Under the pieces are notes generated by a model, which did no database searches, had not been told where the DNA came from, and saw only the letters and a list, made by a program, of their open reading frames with translations. This document shows positions 57,853-64,000 of a stretch of DNA of 64,000 nt, one piece after another (within the stretch, counting starts at the first letter, position 1; the number at the start of each line of letters is the position of its first letter). The stretch comes from Chlorocebus sabaeus. Its lineage: Eukaryota; Chordata; Mammalia; Primates; Cercopithecidae. The stretch covers positions 110,467,143-110,531,142 of the forward strand of contig NC_132910.1 in NCBI RefSeq assembly GCF_047675955.1, written 5' to 3'. The translations under genes and the position numbers were made by a program.

Positions 57853-58262
57853 TTCTTTCTTTTTTTTCCCCAGAGAGCTTATTAAACATTTACCAGCAAA
57901 CCACTCTGCCTGGAAGTCTATCTATGAAAGACATTTAAAGTACGATTATGCAGTTTTAAACAATTCCAAGAGTCCTAATTCTCTTTTCTATTGATTCTAA
58001 GCCTTATATTATTGGTTTGAGGTTCTCCAGGAAAGACATGATCTAGATTCACCTATCCTGGACACTGTCTCAAGAGGAAAGAAGCTTTCCTACTAGATAG
58101 CTCTAATCTTAAATTCTGCCTAGATCTACTGTGAGAAACAGAGGAAGAGGTATGAACAGAAATATTATAATCACGAAGACTCATGCCCCCTGTTGCTGGG
58201 GCCCCCAGGAATTATGGGTAATGTAAAATATGGCAGAGACTGAAGGCATCTAGAAGACTCAT

Positions 58263-58357
58263 AACAAAGAGCTTGGACCTGATCCTACAGCGTGGCACAC
58301 CACACAATGGTTTGTAAGCAGGAAAGATTTGTGCCTTAGAACTCTCATGGCAATGAA
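58263..58357 (+). repeat. dispersed duplication, copy B
   Basis: Differs from copy A (56146-56242) by about five substitutions and a 3-bp deletion ('ttagaactc' versus 'ttagaagaactc'), i.e. about 95% identity. Flanks differ on both sides. Confidence 0.9.
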
Positions 58358-59437
58358 GCATGAGCAGCTGGCATAGGGTTTTCCTCAAGTCAGACTGAGG
58401 AGGCAATTCAGCCTTGTTGGAGGCTCCAGAAATTCCACAGTTAATTAGGAAATTTTGCTACTTTTATCTTTAACTTTCTTAGAAATTTAAGCTTTAAGAT
58501 CGATATTGGGGTGAACAGCTTACCTTCTTTAAGAAGAGCTTAGGAAAGCCTGCTTCTTAGAGAAAGAATGCTAGGTTAGGTGGAGCTTGGATGTGATCCT
58601 GCATAATTCTGAGATTTCTCCTTCCTTCTCTTAGAAAATGTCCTAATAAGAAGATAAAGTGATCGAATAAGGGGATTACTTGGCAGAGATATGAGAGAAC
58701 TGGGTTCCTGACCCTACTTGGCCATGAACTTGGGTAATTTACTAAGTCTCTCAGTATCATGGTTCCTTGTCTGTATAACTAGTAACCTTTACAGAGAGCT
58801 TCTCTTCCAATGTTGATATTCTTTATTTCTAAGGATATATCTTTCAAACAATTTCTCTTACAGTTTTCTCAAAATTAAATTAAATAGTATTTTCTCAGTG
58901 ATAAAGTGAGTATCCTGAGAATTGAAGAGATGGAAAATACAAGCAGTTATGTCTCCCATAATAAATGGGTAGAAATGCCCAAGAATCAAAACCCGGGGCT
59001 CCTCCAACCTGGAGACATGTCTGATGGTGACATGAAAAGATGCACCTTTTAGGAAAAATCTCAGCCTGAAATGTATTTTCTTGCCAAAATTCAGAGCAAC
59101 TACATTGTTTAACACATAATTACACAGTAATTTCTTTTTAGGTCATTTTGACTATTTCCTTTTACTTTTGGACAGGCTGCCCAGTTGGAGTGCAGCACAG
59201 TTGTCCATGCATGATTACTAATAACATCATTATCCTGCTACGTAATATGGTTTGTTTACTTCTATCTGAGATCTGAAGTTTATTTATAAAATGTTTTATT
59301 GTTAAAAGTGGTTTTTGCATCTTCTAATCATGAGTACAAAAATGGATACTTTTTTATAACACAAATCTCAAAATTTTAGATATAATAATTACAATTTATT
59401 AAGCATATTTATACAACAGAATCTGTAGTAGAAATTT

Positions 59438-59585
59438 TATATATTTATTTCATTTAAGTTTTACAATAAGCTGGGTAGGTATTATCAGCAATTTGCTGAA
59501 AAAGTGTCTGAATTCCAGGACGTAGCTAAGTCACCTAAGGTTTCACATCTAGTATATGGCTGGGTGAGAGGCCCACAAATATCAA
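59438..59585 (-). mobile_element. MIR SINE, antisense
   Basis: 'gctgggtaggtattatcagc' then 'ctaagtcacctaaggtttca' and 'catctagtatatggctggg' follow the antisense MIR order ('tgaggtaggtactatt ... aagtgacttgcccaaggtca ... cacacagctagtaagtggc'). It is decayed but ordered. Confidence 0.75.
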
Positions 59586-59734
59586 GTTCAACGTAACTAT
59601 TCAGTGCTTCAAATCCTTGTATTATGTGGATCTCTATCTTCATTTTAATGTCTGTCGGTATATCATTGTAAAGACGTATCATAATTAATTTTATTTTAAT
59701 ATTTTTATTATACAAAATTAATTTTATTTCATCA

Positions 59735-60420
59735 TTTCACCTTTTTCTAATTTTTGTTAGTGTCAACAATGTTGCAATTAATATATTTGTATACTTATAT
59801 TTAGTTCTTCAGATGAAAATGTAAAAATGAATTCAATTTATCAATAAATGTACTTATTAAAAATTTGAAATATATCATTATATTGCCCTGCAGAACATTT
59901 CTACTGGGAATATATGAGGGTGCCTATTTTCTTACACCCCTGTCAACACTGAATAGCAGAAACTGTTAAAATTTTTCTAATCTGATACATCAAAATGTTT
60001 ATCTTCATTTAATTTCAAACTTCTCATTACTAACAAGGATATTTCTAAGAATTCCTTCTTTAGATTTCATCTTTAATAAATTTTTAATACATTTAGTCCA
60101 TTTTTCTAACAACATATTTTTTAAATTTGTAAAATGTCTTTATTAAATAAATTAATCTCTTGCCTATCATGTAGAATGTAAATTATTAAATAAATTAATC
60201 TCTTGCCTATCACATAGAATGTAAATACTTTTTACAGCTTCTCATTTAAATATCAAATTTGTTTGTACTTTTTTCTTCTGTGCAGACATTTTACATATTT
60301 ATGAATTTTAAAAATCAGCCTTTTACTTTATAGATTCTGTCTCTGTGATCATGGTTAAAAATATCTTTCCTACTCCAACAGTGTAAAATTATTCAACTAC
60401 ATTTTCTTTTAGAACTTTGT
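59735..60420 (-). mobile_element. L1M ORF2 3' region, antisense
   Basis: 'tgttgcaattaatatatttg', 'tattgccctgcagaacat', 'cacccctgtcaacactgaat' and 'ctgtgcagacattttac' follow antisense L1M ORF2 C-terminal DNA. A 43-bp unit is tandemly doubled inside (see 60141). Confidence 0.7.
60141..60226 (+). repeat. 43-bp tandem duplication
   Basis: 'tattaaataaattaatctct' with 'tgcctatcatgtagaatgtaaat' (60141-60183) repeats at 60184-60226 with 'cacatag' for 'catgtag'. It lies within the L1M piece. Confidence 0.92.
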
Positions 60421-61100
60421 ATTAGTTTTCTTTGTTGCCATAACAAATTACCACACGTTTAGTGGCTTTCAACAACATCCACTTATGGTCGGACCCGGTG
60501 GCTCATGCCTGTAATCCCAGCACTTTGAGAGGCCCAGGCGGGTGGATTACCTGAGGTCAGGAGTTGGAGACCAGCCTGACTAACGTGGCGAAACCTCGTC
60601 TCTACTAAAATTACAGCAATTCGCCAGGCGTGGTGGCGGGCACCTGTAATCCCAGCTACTCCAGAGGCTGAGGCGGGAGAGTGGCTTGAACCGGGGACGC
60701 AGAGGTTGCAGTGAGCGGCGATCGCGCCACTGCATTCCAGTGTGGGCAACGAGGGCGAAACTCCGTCAAACAAAAAACCAATATCCACTTATCTTCTCAC
60801 CTCCGTTAAGTCAGAGGTCTGGGTATAGTGTGGCTCAGCCGGGTCCTCTGCTTAGGATCCCACAAGGCTGAAATCACGGTGTGGAAGGCTACATTTCTTT
60901 TTGGAGGCTCTGGGAAGGAATCAACCTCCATGCTCTTTCAGGTGGTGGCCTTACTCAGTTTCTTGTGCTCATAGAACTAAGGCTCCTTTGCTGGAGGTTG
61001 GAAGGTCCTGGTTTGGCTCCTACTGCAGTCTGTAGTCTTCTCTCAGGCTTTCCATTTGACCTCCCTCAAGCAGCAGCAGTTCTCGTTCCTCTCATGCTTT
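60421..61100 (-). mobile_element. MLT1-type LTR, antisense, split by an AluS
   Basis: 'tgtattagttttctttgttgcc' (in two pieces here) and 'aattaccacacgtttagtgg' start an antisense MLT1 LTR 3' end. After the Alu, 'gtcagaggtctgggtatag' and 'ctgaaatcacggtgtgga' continue it. The far end is decayed. Confidence 0.75.
60487..60782 (+). mobile_element. AluS SINE, sense
   Basis: It starts 'ggtcggacccggtggctcat' and has a full dimer with a short A tail ('caaacaaaaaacc'). Target duplication 'atccacttat' is identical at 60477-60486 and 60783-60792. The minus-strand frame 60483-60788 is Alu-derived. Confidence 0.92.
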
Positions 61101-61114
61101 ATGTGCTGTTGATT

Positions 61115-61210
61115 TATAGATACCATCTAATTTAATATTTACAGCAACTTTATGGGCTGGTTAAATAACTTGTCCAGGGTCTTATAGCCAGTAAGGGAGG
61201 AGATAAGATT
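61115..61210 (-). mobile_element. MIR SINE, antisense
   Basis: 'ttacagcaactttatgggct', 'ggttaaataacttgtccag' and 'ggtcttatagccagtaaggg' follow the antisense MIR order. Confidence 0.75.
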
Positions 61211-64000
61211 TGACAGCTCACATCTCTTCTCATTTTACTTCTTCATAAGATATAAACAAAAGCTGTCAGGGCTATCTATTGATTACATAATTAAGGGTAT
61301 CATCTAAGATTTGTGAGGAGTTTACATTTAAAACCATTATTTTAAAAATGGTTATGGAACTTTCCTTTTATCCATTCGTGTCTCATTTTCTTTTTCTTTT
61401 TTTTTTGTAGTTGAGAAGTACTCATACAGTAAACAACTATTATTTGTTATGTGTCCTCACCCTACCCCCTTTGTAAGGTAAGATGTTCATGATAATAAAC
61501 ACGAGTTTATGATCCTCACAATATACTAGAATAAACTAAGAGTTCAATCACTGTTCAATCCAACAATGAAAAATGACTTTTTTTTTTTTTTTTTTTTTAA
61601 ACCCTGGTGACAATAAAGTGCCTCAAAAGTGACTAGTTTCTGTGAAAGAAAAGCATGGCAGAAAGTGATAGTCTCAGGCAGAGCTTTCGCTTTACTTAGG
61701 GAGTAGGTCACAGGTGGCATAATTTACCTCCTTGGAGTGGGTGAACATAAGCATCTGTTATATATGGTATTCTAAGAAGATACTAAATTCCCTTTTGATA
61801 GCTCTCTCTATTTCTTTCAATGCAAATACCTGACATATTTGAATCCTTGTATAAATTCATTGCCTATTGATTTGATAATAAGGGTCACTAATATATGATG
61901 CCATTCCTGGAATCGTAAATGGCAGGAACTCAAATTAATTTTAGAAGTTAATGTAAAAAAATTCTCTTTATTAAAAGACTAGAATGCTTTTTTCTATCAA
62001 ATAATAATAAACACATAGAATTGATTCTATTACCATTTTTGCTTTGTTTTCAGGGAAAGGTCAGAATTAAATGTGAAGCTAAGTCAGGGTTACTGCATTT
62101 GATTTGATGGTTATCATGTTTCTACCTATGTTTAAGGGCTTGGAGTTCTATATGTATACTTATTAACAGCCTTATACTAAATAAGTTTTTTTTTTGGTAA
62201 GCCAACTCAAATCTGATTTGACAATCAGGAAGAAAGATGTAAGTTACATATTGTAAGATATCTTCTTCCTCCATTGTTGGGATTTCCTAGACTACCAAAG
62301 GCCAGCATTTTCATATTTAGATTTCTTATTTTTTGGAATTAAACAGAATGAAAAACTCTCAGGATGGGTGCCATAAAATTCAATTACCTAACAAGAATTT
62401 CAACAGGATGTGAAAGCAGCTCAGACTGTTCAAATTTCTTAGTGGAGTGTAACTATCTGCATGCTTATAATAGAGAATGAATCTTTAGCAGAGGTTTTTT
62501 TTTTTTTGAAAAACCTTGCTTCTATACCATGTCACCCCTACCAAACAGATTCAAGAAACAACTAAAACACAAATAAGCAAGCAAGCAACATATGCAGCAT
62601 CCAGAATTCCATCTTTCTCATTGTGTCCTTGCTATGGTTGACAGAGATGAACAGGCCTTTGTCTAGACTTCTTTAATTGCTGCAATAATTCCAGCCACAT
62701 CTCCCTAATTACATGCCTAAGTCACTGAAACAGGTCACTCTGGGGACTCAAAAATCCCCTACACATAAGAACACTGATTCCCTACCAGGCATTCATAATT
62801 CTGACTTAGTAGAACAGGAGAAGCTATCACCTGAATGATCATTAAGCCTTTATCTTGAAAGTAAATTCAGTATATCAGAAATTGGTAGCATACTATAAAC
62901 TACTGAAATACATGTATGTAGAAATACTTGACATACACAAGCATAATAACTTTCAGTTTTATGGATTTTTAACAGCAAGTGTGGCTCAAATATTTTATAA
63001 TTGGTCCCTCAGATTGAGATTTATCATCTTGGTGTAGAATTGTGTATCTTTGCTCAGAGCAAACAGTAAACATTTATTTATAGATCTGAGTATCATAAAG
63101 GCCATTGTCTTTTTGGTCTTTAAAGAAACACATTATGAGTTTCAAAGCATTTCTTATATAACCAAGACTGTGAGATTTTACCTGGACTGTTTGACAGACT
63201 TGACACACCTTTTCCAGAAACAAGTCATACTTTCTTAGTGTTCAGTTTGGTTAGAGCTCCTGCAGTCTGTCAGCTACCTTTGTGGAAAAGGAGTCTATCT
63301 TTGGAAAGGAGTCAGTAAACTTCAGATCTTAATTGTTTTCCCTGCCAAAAAAGCAGAATTCTGTTGCAGTTTTGACAGCTGTGCCTTGTCATGGAGAAAA
63401 ATCTTCTACAAGAAAACAAAGGAGCATTTATCTCTATCATACATTATGCTATAATAATGTGCATAATCCGTCTATCATTTTAAAAACAGTGTACATAGTT
63501 TTAAATAACTCTACCAAGAAACAGCATATCAAAGAGCTTTTTATCCTTATTTTGGCTTTTTAAAAATCAGGAAAATATTTTTGCTTAGGGGAAAAGAGAA
63601 GATAATTATAGATGGATCAATTTCAAGTATGTTGGGGCAGATTTACAAAGAATACTTTTCTCAGTTTTTGCAGAAGCTTGTTTCTGTAGCTGACACAGCT
63701 GGAATTTAGGCATTTGTATCATTTCTATAGTCATTTAAAATAAAAACTCTATTCTGTTATATAAATATAGCTTCAGATTAAAGTCCAGAATTCCTCGTAC
63801 AAGTGTTCGTGACTCTTGACTTCAGAACTAAGAATTTTGTATTTTGACAAGATGACTTTCTGAAAAGACTGACCACAACTCAAACTGTCTCTTCTCTTGA
63901 TATAATATTGGGGAGAATCAACAGAAGCCTTTTGGAAAATTAGTACAGCAGGGATGCATTCTTCTCCAGAAGCTCAGCTGTGCCTGTCATATTATATGAT
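61211..64000. other. unassigned DNA to the window edge
   Basis: No gene is supported and no clear repeat was recognised. There are T runs near 61577-61600 and 62190-62198. Short frames at 62855-63563 are isolated, AT-rich and domainless. The edge cuts no recognised feature. Confidence 0.45.

Larger units (their letters stand above)
55736..59437. other. unassigned DNA with local duplications and a GT/CA repeat
   Basis: No gene is supported. It contains the paired ~97-bp copies at 56146 and 58263, a ~67-bp tandem duplication at 57181, and a GT/CA repeat pair at 57794. The rest is AT-rich and unremarkable. Confidence 0.45.

Noticed and set aside
1..64000. An undescribed gene system or operon-like module
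   Set aside because: No co-oriented intact genes, RNA genes or phage/plasmid signals exist. The structure is explained by transposable elements and simple repeats.

Overview
The window is nuclear DNA from a primate, most likely an Old World monkey. The key evidence is the young, flanking-repeat-bounded Alu at about 4.07-4.39 kb. It carries bases remembered as typical of the cercopithecid AluYR lineage rather than human AluY: a left arm reading 'gtggccggatctcag', a linker reading 'gccacctcgcccgg', 'caccgggttagcc', and an end reading 'caggcttgagccacc'. The DNA is AT-rich and intergenic or deep intronic. I found no protein-coding exon, tRNA, rRNA or known ncRNA gene that I can support. The long open frames are remnants of LINE-1, endogenous retroviruses or Tigger transposase, or chance frames inside Alus and LTRs.

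Layout. 0-10 kb: a MER5A-like hAT fragment, an MST-type LTR, an old antisense L1 5' region, a second antisense L1M (split by the monkey AluY) and an antisense L1PA-type copy. The last two each keep both ends but lack most of ORF1/ORF2. 10-14 kb: a purine/pyrimidine-alternating tract, LTR pieces, a short retroviral gag (capsid) remnant and a GC-richer ERV LTR with TATA-like and AATAAA signals. 14-26 kb: MIRs, a Tigger-type MITE, a sense L1M (17.3-21.8 kb) with an MLT1 LTR inserted in it, an L2 end, an AluJ with perfect target-site repeats, and unassigned DNA. 26-31 kb: a sense L1M running from its 5' end into the reverse-transcriptase region, then MLT2-like and THE1/MST retroviral pieces. 31.9-38.9 kb: two antisense L1 segments back to back. 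38.9-49.8 kb: mostly unassigned DNA plus an MLT1 LTR split by an AluS. 49.8-53.3 kb: a Tigger-group DNA transposon holding three later insertions (THE1 LTR, AluJ and a 1.63-kb solo LTR with 4-bp target duplication). 53.3-64 kb: MLT1 LTRs, Alus, MIRs, an L1M piece, small local duplications and unassigned DNA.

There is no gene system in which parts work together. The information here is the layered insertion history, best read in the Tigger nest and the internally deleted L1s. Family names rest on remembered consensus sequences, not on a search. Boundaries are approximate unless terminal motifs or target duplications are quoted. I do not see an undescribed biological system here. The most unusual items are the deleted L1s, the nested Tigger locus and a ~97-bp near-identical duplication 2.1 kb apart.
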